Positions 49,150 to 59,135 of a stretch of DNA of 64,000 nucleotides are shown here, piece by piece. This stretch comes from Bacteroidales bacterium. Lineage in GTDB: Bacteria > Bacteroidota > Bacteroidia > Bacteroidales > VadinHA17. Each line of letters opens with the position of its first letter. Positions within the stretch are counted from its first letter, which is position 1. The position numbers were made by a program, and so were the translations under genes. Location of the stretch: assembly GCA_016715075.1 (NCBI GenBank), contig JADKBK010000004.1, forward strand, positions 186,001-250,000, written 5' to 3'. The notes under the pieces were generated by a model. That model was not told the DNA's origin. It searched no databases and saw only the letters and a list, made by a program, of their open reading frames with translations.

Positions 49150-51309
49150 ATGAAAAAACTTATCCTGATCTTAAATTTAATCCTTATTCATCATTTTGTT
49201 TTCTCACAGACATATCCTTTCCAGAATACAAAGCTTGGAGAGGATGGACGGATCAGAAACCTTATTTCATTGCTAAACAGGGATGAAAAAGTTAATTGCC
49301 TTTCACCATGGATTGCAGTACCACGGCTTGGAATCAAAGGGACACGGGTTGTTGAAGGTTTGCACGGACTGGCATATAGCGGTCCGGCCAACTGGGCTGT
49401 TAAGGGTCCCAAAGCTTCTGTGACCACTACTTTTCCACAGGCTATAGGACTGGCTGAAATGTGGGATCCTGACCTGATTCAGAAGGTTGCAGACTGGGAA
49501 GCAACAGAGGCCCGCTATCTGGCACAGAACAGTAATTTCGGGATCTCAGGACTGATAGTTTTTGCGCCTAACGCTGATATGGGACGCGACATAAGATGGG
49601 GAAGGACAGAGGAGTGTTATGGTGAAGATCCATTCCTGAACGGCACTCTTGTGGCTGCTTTTGTTAAAGGGCTTCAGGGAAATGATCCTTCCTTTTGGAA
49701 AACCGCCTCATTAATGAAACATTTCCTGGCTAACAGCAATGAAAATAACCGTTCTTACAACAGTTCGGATTTTGATGAAAGATTATTCCGTGAATACTAT
49801 TCCTATGCATTTTACAAAGGGGTCACAGAAGGAGGTTCTCAAGCCTTCATGACCGCCTATAACAAATACAATGGAATCCCTTGCACGGTTCATCCGGTAC
49901 TGAGGAACGTAACAATGAAGGATTGGGGCCTGAGAGGAATCATTTCCACTGACGGAGGCGCCTTTAAGCAGCTGATAAATACCCATGCCTATTATCCTTC
50001 CCTCGGTGAAGCTGCGGCCGGGTGCATAAAAGCAGGTATTACAATGTTTCTTGATGACTACCGTTCGTCTGTAGTTGAGGCTCTTGATAAAGGGCTTGTC
50101 ACAGAAAAAGAGATTGAGGAGGCCATCTACGGCAATTTCAGGATTCTGCTAAAGCTGGGACTGCTGGATAATTCCACCGTGAATCCATATTCATTGATAG
50201 GGATCAGTGATACCATTGCACCATGGACCAGAACTGAAGCTAAAGAGCTGGCCAGAAAAGCAACGGAAAAGTCAATTGTCCTTCTGAAAAATGAAAATAC
50301 TCTTCTGCCTCTTGACAGGGACAAACTAAAATCGGTGGCCGTAATTGGTCCATCCGCAAATATGGTTGTCTCAGACTGGTATTCGGGAACCCCTCCATAT
50401 CAGGTGAGTATATTAGCAGGCCTCAGGAATGCTCTTGGCAGTGATGTTCAGATAAGATTTGCTTCCGGAAATAAAGCTGATTCAGCAGTTATAGCTGCAA
50501 GAGAATGTGATGTTGCAATTGTATGTATCGGTAATCATCCCTTAAGCTATGGGCTGGGCTGGGGCCAGAATCACGTTCCGAGCGACGGCAGGGAGGATAT
50601 TGACAGACAGGCAATATCAATTGAACAGGAGGATCTGGTGAAGCTTGTAATGGCTGCAAATCCGAAAACTGTCCTGGTAATGGTATCCAGTTTCCCGTTT
50701 GCAATAAATTGGTCAAAGGAGCATGTGCCTGCTATCCTGCATGTTACGCAGTCAGGTCAGGAGACAGGAAATGCCATGGCGGATGTTATACTTGGAAAAG
50801 TTAGTCCGGCCGGAAGAGTGGTTCAGACCTGGATCACATCAATAGACCAGCTTCCTCCAATTCTCGACTATGATATAAGAAAAGGCCGGACTTATATGTA
50901 TGACACAAATGCACCTCTCTTCCCGTTTGGTTTTGGTCTCACCTATACCGCATTCATATATTCAGATCTTAAAACAGATAAAAATGTTATCAAAAAAGAT
51001 GAGGTGGTGAATTTTACTTTCAGCCTTAAAAATTCAGGTAAATATGACAGCGATGAGGTGACTCAGCTTTATGTCAGCTTCCCCGATTCGAAAGTAAGTC
51101 GTCCGTTAAAATCATTGAAGGGCTTTAAACGTGTTTTTATAAGAAAAGGTGAAACAGTGAAGGTAACCATTCCTGTTAAAGCATCAGACCTGACATATTG
51201 GGATTCAGACAAAAAAGGGTTTGTCCTTGAAGCTGGTAAAATCGATGTAAAAATCGGATCATCCTCTGAGGATAACAGGCTCTCTAAAAGTCTAACTATC
51301 AGTAAGTAA
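49150..51309 (+). CDS. GH3 beta-glucosidase/beta-xylosidase-like enzyme
   Basis: 719 aa with a signal peptide (to about FVFSQ). GH3 blocks in order: VEGLHGLAY, the TIM barrel with NADMGRDIRWGRTEECYGEDP, KHFLANSNENNR, and GIISTDGG where D268 is the nucleophile. A (alpha/beta)6 sandwich follows (VAVIGPSANMVVSDWYSG, VSPAGRVVQTW). The fibronectin type III-like C-terminal domain (about 630-715) begins with KKDEVVNFTFSLKNSG. The DMGRDIRWGR and SDFDERLFREYY forms are common in Bacteroidota xylosidase- and glucosidase-type GH3 enzymes; substrate not certain. It closes the plus-strand enzyme group. Confidence 0.88.
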   Translation: MKKLILILNLILIHHFVFSQTYPFQNTKLGEDGRIRNLISLLNRDEKVNCLSPWIAVPRLGIKGTRVVEGLHGLAYSGPANWAVKGPKASVTTTFPQAIGLAEMWDPDLIQKVADWEATEARYLAQNSNFGISGLIVFAPNADMGRDIRWGRTEECYGEDPFLNGTLVAAFVKGLQGNDPSFWKTASLMKHFLANSNENNRSYNSSDFDERLFREYYSYAFYKGVTEGGSQAFMTAYNKYNGIPCTVHPVLRNVTMKDWGLRGIISTDGGAFKQLINTHAYYPSLGEAAAGCIKAGITMFLDDYRSSVVEALDKGLVTEKEIEEAIYGNFRILLKLGLLDNSTVNPYSLIGISDTIAPWTRTEAKELARKATEKSIVLLKNENTLLPLDRDKLKSVAVIGPSANMVVSDWYSGTPPYQVSILAGLRNALGSDVQIRFASGNKADSAVIAARECDVAIVCIGNHPLSYGLGWGQNHVPSDGREDIDRQAISIEQEDLVKLVMAANPKTVLVMVSSFPFAINWSKEHVPAILHVTQSGQETGNAMADVILGKVSPAGRVVQTWITSIDQLPPILDYDIRKGRTYMYDTNAPLFPFGFGLTYTAFIYSDLKTDKNVIKKDEVVNFTFSLKNSGKYDSDEVTQLYVSFPDSKVSRPLKSLKGFKRVFIRKGETVKVTIPVKASDLTYWDSDKKGFVLEAGKIDVKIGSSSEDNRLSKSLTISK

Positions 51310-51381
51310 TTCCGATCAAAACAGTATTATAGCTACTAGTTTCAGTATTTGATATTTGGTACGATTGCATATCCGTGAAGC

Positions 51382-51478
51382 CTTGCTGGCGCGGTCCCGA
51401 TTGCTATCAGGATGCATACCGTGCCTGTAATATTCCATGTATTAATTCGGGTTATAACGATTCATGCGCGCCAGCAAG
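51382..51478. repeat. Inverted repeat between GH3 and proB
   Basis: CTTGCTGGCGCG (51382-51393) and CGCGCCAGCAAG (51467-51478) are exact 12-bp inverted arms around a 73-nt core, which has a weaker inner pair (TCCCGATT and AATTCGGG). There is no T-run. It may be a small palindromic repeat or mobile remnant. The rest of 51310-51690 holds no gene I can support. Confidence 0.6.
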
Positions 51479-51690
51479 CCAGTTTTCTTTTAAGTGTCTT
51501 AAAAGCTGCACATTAGAAAAAACCATGATAAATGTCAGTTTTTTTATTTCAGTATTGCCGGCTTAATAACTTGTGAAGCAATATTTCAACAGGCAATTCA
51601 TCGATAATGCAGGATACAAACGGATGAGCATTACTTCGGGAGTGTTTTCTGAAATATTCAGTTTAGCTGGAATCCATTCGTTTTTTATAT

Positions 51691-51698
51691 TAAATTTG
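51691..51698 (+). promoter_or_regulatory. Promoter -7 element before proB
   Basis: TAAATTTG matches the TAnnTTTG -7 element. The -33 region (CTGG at 51667) is poor. It would place a start about 30 nt before the TTG start of proB and could serve the whole proB-to-mqo-like block. Confidence 0.45.
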
Positions 51699-51736
51699 CA
51701 ACAAATTGAATTATAATTAGCGATAATAGTAACAAA

Positions 51737-52855
51737 TTGAAAAACATCAAACCGGAATTTGACAGGATTACCGTAAAGATCGGGAGCAACGTGATTACTC
51801 AGAATGACGGATCGCTAAGTGATGAAAGGATTCTTCGCATAGTTGAGGATATTGCTATTCTTTACAAACAGGGGATAGAGGTAATCCTTGTCACATCAGG
51901 TGCGGTGGCCGCAGGAAGAGGCGGCTTGACCCCTTCCAGGAAAACAAATATTGTAGCAGCTAAACAGATCTGGGCAGCAATAGGCCAGGTGAAACTAATG
52001 TCAAGCTATCAGTTTCTCTTCGGGAAATATGGGATACAGGCAGGTCAGCTGCTGGCAACCAAAGAGAGTTTCAGAGACAGGCGTCATTACCTTAACATGA
52101 AAAACTGCATCTCAGCCATGCTCGAGAACAAAGTGTTGCCAATCGTTAATGAAAATGATGCAGTCTCCATTAATGAGTTGATGTTCACCGATAATGATGA
52201 ATTGTCTGGATTGATATCTTCAATGATGGATTGCAATTCTCTGTTTATTCTCTCAAATGTTGACGGTGTTTATACCGGTATGCCCGGTGTAGAAGGGAAT
52301 GAACTCATTGAAATAATTGATGAAGATTCTGAGGATCTTGACCAATACATCTCTTCAGAGAAATCAGGTTTCGGCAGAGGCGGGATGATTACGAAATGCA
52401 GTATCGCACGAAAGATAGCCTCACAGGGAATTGATGTATTTATTGCAAATGGTACCCGTAATTCTATTATTACCGATATAGTCAGGAGCAAAGAGGTTCC
52501 TTTTACCCGTTTTGTGGCAAACAGGAAAAAAGAGACAGGGGTCAAAAAGTGGCTTTCCCATTCCGATACTTTTGCAAAAGGTGCAGTGGTGATCAATGAC
52601 GGTGCGAGGGAAGCTTTGTTTGGCGAAAAGGCTACCAGCTTACTTATGATAGGAATAACCAAAATAGACGGCTTCTTTAAAAAAGGAGATATAGTGAGGA
52701 TTATTGACAAAAAGGGAAATATTATCGGTTTGGGGAAAGCCCAGCTGGACTCGAAAAAAGCTGAACAGCATATCGGTGAAAAGCTAAACAAACCATTCAT
52801 TCACTATGATTTTCTTGTAATTAATGATAAGATAAAAGGAAATATCAGTTTCTGA
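51737..52855 (+). CDS. proB: Glutamate 5-kinase
   Basis: 372 aa. It phosphorylates glutamate to gamma-glutamyl phosphate, the first step of proline synthesis, in the cytoplasm. Amino-acid kinase signatures are ITVKIGSNVIT at the start, ILVTSGAVAAGRG, NENDAVS, FTDNDELSGLI and FGRGGMITK. A PUA domain follows (about residues 275-365: GAVVINDGAREALF, FFKKGDIVRI), the usual regulatory tail of full-length ProB. The start is a TTG: no ATG lies upstream in frame before a stop at 51707. The next gene is proA, 27 nt downstream. Confidence 0.95.
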   Translation: MKNIKPEFDRITVKIGSNVITQNDGSLSDERILRIVEDIAILYKQGIEVILVTSGAVAAGRGGLTPSRKTNIVAAKQIWAAIGQVKLMSSYQFLFGKYGIQAGQLLATKESFRDRRHYLNMKNCISAMLENKVLPIVNENDAVSINELMFTDNDELSGLISSMMDCNSLFILSNVDGVYTGMPGVEGNELIEIIDEDSEDLDQYISSEKSGFGRGGMITKCSIARKIASQGIDVFIANGTRNSIITDIVRSKEVPFTRFVANRKKETGVKKWLSHSDTFAKGAVVINDGAREALFGEKATSLLMIGITKIDGFFKKGDIVRIIDKKGNIIGLGKAQLDSKKAEQHIGEKLNKPFIHYDFLVINDKIKGNISF

Positions 52856-52882
52856 AAACAATTTGAGACAGGGAGACAGAAG

Positions 52883-54130
52883 ATGGATTGCACAAATATA
52901 TTCAAAGAAGCTATAATCGCCGGCAGGAAATTGACAGTGGTTGAAACCGGCACTGTGAATGATATACTCTTAAAAGTTGCTGAAGCCACTATCCTGAATT
53001 CGGATTTGATAATTGAGGCTAATAAAAAGGATCTGGCTCTGATGGATCCTTCCGATCCAAGATATGACAGATTGCTGCTCAGTGCTGGCAGGCTGGAGGG
53101 GATTGCGGCAGACATAAGAAATGTAGCAGGGCTTCCCAGTCCGCTGAACCGTATTCTGTCGGGAGAGACAAGGCCCAATGGACTGAAGATTTCAAGGATT
53201 TCAGTTCCTTTTGGCGTCATAGGAGTGATCTATGAAGCCCGGCCCAATGTTACATTTGACGTTTTTTCATTATGCCTTAAATCAGGAAATGCATGTATTC
53301 TGAAAGGAGGAAGTGATGCAATCTATTCCAATACCGCCATTGTAAGTATAATCAGAACAGTACTTGACGAAAATGGGCTCGATAAGAATATCCTCAGTCT
53401 TTTGCCTGCAGGTCGTGATGAGACTGCGCAGTTATTAAATGCCCGTGAATATGTAGATCTTATTATCCCCCGCGGCAGCAGGAGCCTTATAGATTTTGTA
53501 AGGGAAAATGCATCCATTCCGGTTATAGAAACTGGTGCTGGAATTTGTCATACATACTTCGATGAGTCTGGCGACAGGGAAATAGGGCGTATTATTATCA
53601 ACAATGCCAAGGTCAGAAGACCCAGTGTATGCAATGCTCTTGATTGTCTCATTATACATAAGGATCGGCTTAATGACATCGATTATCTTGTTGGTCTCTG
53701 CTCCGGATCAGATGTGATTATTTATGCCGACGAGAGAGCCTATTCTGCATTGGATGGGAAGTATCCTTCCGCTCTTCTTGAGAGAGCTGTAAAAGAATCG
53801 TTTGGCACGGAATTTCTTTCCTATAAAATGGCGGTGAAGACTGTTGATACATTAGATGAAGCTTTGCTGCATATAGCTGAATTCGGATCCAAACACAGTG
53901 AAGCTATAATTTCAGGGAACAAAAATCATATTCAGCTGTTTTATAAGCTCGTTGATGCCTCTTCTGTTTATGCAAACGCATCCACTGCATTTACTGACGG
54001 GGCAGAATTCGGACTCGGAGCTGAAATTGGCATATCAACCCAGAAACTTCATGCAAGAGGACCAATGGCACTGGAGGCTTTGACCACCTATAAATGGATC
54101 ATTGAAGGGGATGGACAGGTTAGAAAATAG
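52883..54130 (+). CDS. proA: Glutamate-5-semialdehyde dehydrogenase (gamma-glutamyl phosphate reductase)
   Basis: 415 aa, normal for ProA. It reduces gamma-glutamyl phosphate with NADPH to glutamate semialdehyde. Aldehyde-dehydrogenase-type motifs are VPFGVIGVIYEARPNVT, KSGNACILKGGSDA, LIIPRGSRSLI, and VIETGAGICHTY. The catalytic cysteine lies in RRPSVCNALDCLIIH near residue 257. The ending TYKWIIEGDGQVRK is typical. The gene follows proB in an operon and is 19 nt before the aconitase gene, so proline and TCA genes are probably co-transcribed. Confidence 0.95.
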   Translation: MDCTNIFKEAIIAGRKLTVVETGTVNDILLKVAEATILNSDLIIEANKKDLALMDPSDPRYDRLLLSAGRLEGIAADIRNVAGLPSPLNRILSGETRPNGLKISRISVPFGVIGVIYEARPNVTFDVFSLCLKSGNACILKGGSDAIYSNTAIVSIIRTVLDENGLDKNILSLLPAGRDETAQLLNAREYVDLIIPRGSRSLIDFVRENASIPVIETGAGICHTYFDESGDREIGRIIINNAKVRRPSVCNALDCLIIHKDRLNDIDYLVGLCSGSDVIIYADERAYSALDGKYPSALLERAVKESFGTEFLSYKMAVKTVDTLDEALLHIAEFGSKHSEAIISGNKNHIQLFYKLVDASSVYANASTAFTDGAEFGLGAEIGISTQKLHARGPMALEALTTYKWIIEGDGQVRK

Positions 54131-54149
54131 AATATATTAAAATATTTAT

Positions 54150-56423
54150 ATGATTTTTAATTTTGAAATGATAAGGGCTTTCTACAATGAAATGCCTTAT
54201 CGTATTTCCGAAACCAGGAAAAAACTCGGCCGTCCTTTGACACTGAGTGAAAAAATCCTGTACAGTCACCTCTATAACAAGGCAGATTCAGGTTCATTTA
54301 AAAGGGGCACTGATTATGTCGATTTTGCTCCTGACAGGGTTGCCATGCAGGATGCCACCGCACAGATGGCACTTTTGCAGTTCATGATGGCAGGAAAAGA
54401 TAAAACCGCAGTTCCGGCTTCAGTACATTGTGATCACCTCATAATGGCCAGATCAGGAGCTGCAGAGGATCTGAAATCTGCAATATATACAAATAAGGAG
54501 GTTTATAACTTTCTGAGTTCGGTGTGCAATAAATATGATATTGGATTCTGGAAACCAGGATCGGGGATTATCCATCAGATAATACTGGAAAACTATGCTT
54601 TCCCGGGGGGTATGATGATTGGAACTGATTCGCATACTCCAAATGCTGGAGGGCTGGGAATGGTTGCCATTGGTGTTGGAGGTGCAGATGCCGTTGATGT
54701 AATGACAGGTATGGCATGGGAACTGAAACTTCCAAAACTGATTGGTATAAAGCTTACAGGAAAACTCAATGGATGGGCATCTCCAAAAGACATAATACTG
54801 AAGGTTGCCGGTATGCTGACAGTAAATGGAGGAACTGGTTCCATCGTAGAATACTTCGGTGAAGGGGCTGCTTCCATTTCATGTACCGGAAAAGCCACTA
54901 TATGCAATATGGGAGCTGAAATAGGAGCTACATGCTCGATCTTTGCATATGACGGCCATATGGAAAAATACCTTGTTGCAACCGGCAGAAAAGAGATAGC
55001 TGATCTGGCTGGGAAGATTAAGGACAACCTTATTTCAGATCCCGAAATTTCTTCAGATCCTGCAAAATTTTATGACCAGTTTATAGAAATTAATCTCAAT
55101 GAACTTGAGCCATATATCAATGGTCCATTCTCACCTGATATTGCCACACCTATTTCACAGATGAAAGCCGCAGCAGAAAAGAACGGTTGGCCTGTCGATG
55201 TTGAGGTAGGACTCATCGGTTCATGTACAAACTCTTCATATGAAGATATTTCAAGGTCAGCATCCATTGCAAAAAATGCTCTTGAATTGAAACTGTCCGC
55301 CAGGTCTGAGTTCAAAATCACTCCCGGGTCTGAACAGGTAAGATTCATCACCGAGAGGGATGGTTACCTTGATCTTTTCAAGCAGATCGGAGGTGAAGTA
55401 TATGCTAATGCCTGCGGTCCCTGCATTGGTCAGTGGGACAGGAAAGGATCAGAAAAGAGCCCTGTGAACACTGTTATTCACTCCTTTAACAGAAACTTTG
55501 CCAAACGGACTGACGGAAATCCAAACACATATGCCTTTGTGGCGTCTCCTGAGATTGTTACTGCAATAGCAATCTCCGGCAAGCTTACATTCAACCCGGT
55601 TACAGATACTCTGAAAAATGCCGAGGGCAAAGAGGTCAGACTGGCAGAGCCAACAGGTTTTGAACTTCCTATGCAGGGATTTGGAACTGTAGGAAGCGGC
55701 TACCAGGAGCCTGATAAGAATGGTTCAAATAGTAATATAATTATTGCTGAAGGTTCTGACAGACTCCAGTCACTTGCCCCATTCAGCGAATGGGACGGAT
55801 CTGACTATATTGGCCTCCCGCTTCTGATTAAGGCGAAAGGGAAGTGCACCACCGACCATATTTCAATGGCCGGCATATGGCTGAAATACCGCGGACACCT
55901 TGAAAATATTTCAAATAATTACATGATAGGGGCCGTCAATTCTTTTAATGACAAAACCAATCTCATACTGAACCAGCTTACCGGTCAGTATGATGCAGTA
56001 CCAGCAGTAGCCAGGGCTTATAAGTCCAATGGTATGGGATCCATTGTGATCGGTGAAGAGAATTTCGGTGAAGGATCTTCCCGTGAACATGCAGCTATGG
56101 AACCACGTTACCTGAATGTGAAAGCGGTTATAGTCAAATCATTCGCCAGAATACATGAGACCAATCTTAAAAAGCAGGGTATTCTGCCATTAACTTTTAC
56201 TGATAAAGCTGATTACAACAAGATAAAGGAAAATGACAGGATAGATATCCTCGGACTGAAACAGTTCACCCCGGGTGAAACGCTGAGTGTTGTTTTAAAC
56301 CATTCTGACGGCACTAAAGAGAACATTAAGGCAAAGCATACATATAATGATGCCCAGATAGCCTGGTTCAGGGCTGGCAGCGCTCTGAATCTTATCAGGA
56401 AATCGAATACCCCGACCACATAG
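54150..56423 (+). CDS. acn: Aconitate hydratase
   Basis: 757 aa. It converts citrate to isocitrate through cis-aconitate. The [4Fe-4S] ligands are C359 (IGSCTNSSYED), C422 and C425 (NACGPCIGQW). Other signatures are IGTDSHTPNAGGLG, GTGSIVEYFGEGA, CTTDHISMAG and the swivel domain with GEENFGEGSSREHAAMEPR. The organisation follows the mitochondrial-type aconitase group found in Bacteroidota, shorter than bacterial AcnA (about 890 aa). It is the first of three adjacent genes for the citrate to 2-oxoglutarate branch (48 nt to icd). Confidence 0.95.
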   Translation: MIFNFEMIRAFYNEMPYRISETRKKLGRPLTLSEKILYSHLYNKADSGSFKRGTDYVDFAPDRVAMQDATAQMALLQFMMAGKDKTAVPASVHCDHLIMARSGAAEDLKSAIYTNKEVYNFLSSVCNKYDIGFWKPGSGIIHQIILENYAFPGGMMIGTDSHTPNAGGLGMVAIGVGGADAVDVMTGMAWELKLPKLIGIKLTGKLNGWASPKDIILKVAGMLTVNGGTGSIVEYFGEGAASISCTGKATICNMGAEIGATCSIFAYDGHMEKYLVATGRKEIADLAGKIKDNLISDPEISSDPAKFYDQFIEINLNELEPYINGPFSPDIATPISQMKAAAEKNGWPVDVEVGLIGSCTNSSYEDISRSASIAKNALELKLSARSEFKITPGSEQVRFITERDGYLDLFKQIGGEVYANACGPCIGQWDRKGSEKSPVNTVIHSFNRNFAKRTDGNPNTYAFVASPEIVTAIAISGKLTFNPVTDTLKNAEGKEVRLAEPTGFELPMQGFGTVGSGYQEPDKNGSNSNIIIAEGSDRLQSLAPFSEWDGSDYIGLPLLIKAKGKCTTDHISMAGIWLKYRGHLENISNNYMIGAVNSFNDKTNLILNQLTGQYDAVPAVARAYKSNGMGSIVIGEENFGEGSSREHAAMEPRYLNVKAVIVKSFARIHETNLKKQGILPLTFTDKADYNKIKENDRIDILGLKQFTPGETLSVVLNHSDGTKENIKAKHTYNDAQIAWFRAGSALNLIRKSNTPTT

Positions 56424-56470
56424 AATTAACAAATTGCTTTTCGCATAAAATATTTAAACTAATATAAAAT

Positions 56471-57736
56471 ATGACACCTGAAAAAATCACACTGGCAAAT
56501 GGCAAACTGAATGTTCCTGATAATCCTATAATTCCGTTTATTGAAGGAGACGGTACCGGACCGGACATATGGAAGGCTTCAGTAAGGGTATTTGATGCAG
56601 CAGTAAATAAAGTATATGGAGGTAAGCGGAAAGTAGAATGGAAAGAGGTACTCGCCGGCGAGAAAGCGTTTAAGCTTACCGGAAGCTGGCTGCCGGATGA
56701 TACACTTACAATTTTCAGAGATTACCTGGTTGGTATTAAAGGCCCACTGACAACTCCTGTAGGGGAGGGAATGCGTTCACTTAACGTAGCTTTGCGCCAG
56801 CTCCTGGATCTTTACACCTGCTACAGGCCGGTTCGTTATTTCAATGGAGTGCCCAGTCCTGTAAAACATCCGGAAAATGTTGATATGCATATTTTCAGGG
56901 AAAATACTGAAGATATATATGCAGGAATTGAATTTATGAACGGAAAGCCGGAGACTGACAAGGTGAAACGGTTCCTTATAGATGAGATGGGAGTGAAATC
57001 AATCCGATTCCCGGAATCTTCATCAATAGGTATCAAGCCGGTATCCGTAGAAGGTTCTGAACGACTTATAAGGCAGGCTATTAAATATGCCATCAGCCGG
57101 AAATTGCCATCAGTAACACTCGTTCATAAAGGGAATATAATGAAGTTTACTGAAGGTTCTTTCATGAAATGGGGATATGCCCTTGCTGAGAGAGAATTCG
57201 GTGATCAGGTATTCACCTGGATGCAGCATAAACAGATATCAGAAAAGCAGGGTTCTGAAGTTGCCGATAAAATGCAGAAAGCAGCTGAGACATCAGGGAA
57301 AGTTATTATAAAGGATGTGATAGCTGATGCTTTCCTGCAGCAGATACTTACACGTCCCTCTGAATACTCAGTTATCGCTACACTTAACCTCAACGGAGAT
57401 TACATCTCAGATGCCCTCGCAGCAATCGTTGGCGGAATCGGTATAGCACCGGGAGCCAATATAAATTATGAGACCGGCCATGCAATCTTCGAAGCAACTC
57501 ATGGTACTGCACCAAAGTATGCTGATCTTGATAAAGTAAACCCCGGTTCAGTTATTCTTTCCGGAGCACTGATGTTTGATTATCTCGGATGGACTGAAGT
57601 CACTGAAAGCATATATGCAGGTCTCGAGAAAGCGATCCTTGATAAAAAAGTTACCTATGATTTTCACAGGCTTATGGAAAATGCAACACTGGTAAAAACT
57701 TCTGAATTTGGCGATGCAATTATCTCAAATTTATAG
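56471..57736 (+). CDS. icd: Isocitrate dehydrogenase (NADP-type)
   Basis: 421 aa. It oxidises isocitrate to 2-oxoglutarate and CO2. Motifs are FIEGDGTGPDIW, the substrate segment with RENTEDIYAGIE, FPESSSIGIKPVS (the phosphorylatable Ser region of Icd-type enzymes), HKGNIMKFTEGSF, NLNGDYISDALAA and the nucleotide segment ATHGTAPKYAD. Length and motifs fit the homodimeric Icd type used with NADP. It lies between aconitase (48 nt) and citrate synthase (26 nt). Confidence 0.94.
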   Translation: MTPEKITLANGKLNVPDNPIIPFIEGDGTGPDIWKASVRVFDAAVNKVYGGKRKVEWKEVLAGEKAFKLTGSWLPDDTLTIFRDYLVGIKGPLTTPVGEGMRSLNVALRQLLDLYTCYRPVRYFNGVPSPVKHPENVDMHIFRENTEDIYAGIEFMNGKPETDKVKRFLIDEMGVKSIRFPESSSIGIKPVSVEGSERLIRQAIKYAISRKLPSVTLVHKGNIMKFTEGSFMKWGYALAEREFGDQVFTWMQHKQISEKQGSEVADKMQKAAETSGKVIIKDVIADAFLQQILTRPSEYSVIATLNLNGDYISDALAAIVGGIGIAPGANINYETGHAIFEATHGTAPKYADLDKVNPGSVILSGALMFDYLGWTEVTESIYAGLEKAILDKKVTYDFHRLMENATLVKTSEFGDAIISNL

Positions 57737-57762
57737 ATATAAAATTTCTTAATACAACCTTT

Positions 57763-59121
57763 ATGAGCGACAAGAGTTTTTTTTCAAAGCTGGAGACACA
57801 AGTAAAAGCATCATGCCAGATTAAAACTGAATTATTTGAAGAGTTTGATGTTAAAAGAGGCCTGAGAAACAAGGATGGAACTGGTGTATTGGTAGGACTT
57901 ACAAATATCGGAGACGTTGTAGGTTACAAGAAGGAGGATGGTAAGGTGGTTGCCATACCCGGCAGGTTATTGTACAGGGGAATTGATATAGAAGATATTA
58001 CGCATGGTTTTCAGAAGGAGGACCGGCATGGTTTTGATGAAACGGTTTACCTGTTGCTGACCGGACATCTTCCGAACAGTGAGCAGCTAAAGGAGTTTTC
58101 GGATCATATGGCCTCATTGCGTTCCCTTCCTGATGATTTTGTGAAGGATATGATCCTGTCGATGAAAGGTAAGGATGTTCTCAATATCCTGGCCAGATCA
58201 GTTCTCGGATTATATACTCTTGATGACAAACCTGATGATATATCACTCGATAACATGATCAAGCAGTCATTGAATATAATGGCCAAATTCCCCACTATTG
58301 TTGCTTATTCATACCAGGCTTTAAGACATCTGTATCAATGGAAAACCCTTTCTATAAGACACCCTCAGGTAAATATGACAACTGCAGAGAATTTTCTCTA
58401 TCTGATAAAGGGAGATTGTACCGGCTTTACAAAGCTTGAGGCTGACCTTCTTGATCTGTTGCTTGTACTTCATGCTGAACATGGCGGCGGGAATAACTCA
58501 ACCTTTACAATGAGGGTTACAAGTTCTTCCGAGACAGATATCTACTCATCGGTTACATCTGCTATCGGATCATTGAAAGGCCCATTACATGGGGGAGCTA
58601 ATGTGCGGGTACTTGAAATGATGGAAAACCTTAAAGCACATGTAAAGGACTGGACAAGTGAAGCTGAAGTGGAGGAGTACCTTCTTAAGATCCTTAATAA
58701 AAAGGCTAACGATATGTCTGGTAAAATCTATGGCATAGGTCACGCTGTATATACAATTTCTGATCCCAGGGCTGCTATCCTTAAGACAAAAGCCAGGGAG
58801 CTTGCAATAGAAAAAGGACGCCTTGATGAATTTGAGCTCTATTCATTGGTCGAAAGACTGACGCCCGAAGTTTTCAGAGTGTTCAAGGGTGAAAAATCTA
58901 CTAAGGTTGTTTGTATAAACGTTGATTTTTATTCTGGATTTGTTTACGCCTGTCTCGATATTCCTAAAGAACTATACACCCCTCTTTTTGCTGTAGCCAG
59001 AGTTTCAGGGTGGTGCACACACAGAATCGAAGAACTGACTTTCAGTGCAAAAAGGCTTATCAGACCGGCCTTTAAAAATGTATACGGCAAACATGATTAT
59101 ATCCCTATGGACGGACGATAA
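57763..59121 (+). CDS. gltA: Citrate synthase
   Basis: 452 aa. It condenses oxaloacetate and acetyl-CoA to citrate. Catalytic regions are LHAEHGGGNNSTF and GPLHGGANVRVLEMM (substrate His), IYGIGHAVYTISDPRA (His) and VCINVDFYSGFVY (catalytic Asp near residue 387). The N-terminal extension of about 60 residues before GLTNIGDVVGYKK is characteristic of the longer Bacteroidota form. It is 14 nt from the mqo-like gene, which suggests one operon feeding oxaloacetate to citrate synthase. Confidence 0.94.
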   Translation: MSDKSFFSKLETQVKASCQIKTELFEEFDVKRGLRNKDGTGVLVGLTNIGDVVGYKKEDGKVVAIPGRLLYRGIDIEDITHGFQKEDRHGFDETVYLLLTGHLPNSEQLKEFSDHMASLRSLPDDFVKDMILSMKGKDVLNILARSVLGLYTLDDKPDDISLDNMIKQSLNIMAKFPTIVAYSYQALRHLYQWKTLSIRHPQVNMTTAENFLYLIKGDCTGFTKLEADLLDLLLVLHAEHGGGNNSTFTMRVTSSSETDIYSSVTSAIGSLKGPLHGGANVRVLEMMENLKAHVKDWTSEAEVEEYLLKILNKKANDMSGKIYGIGHAVYTISDPRAAILKTKARELAIEKGRLDEFELYSLVERLTPEVFRVFKGEKSTKVVCINVDFYSGFVYACLDIPKELYTPLFAVARVSGWCTHRIEELTFSAKRLIRPAFKNVYGKHDYIPMDGR

Positions 59122-59135
59122 TTAAAAATTATTTT

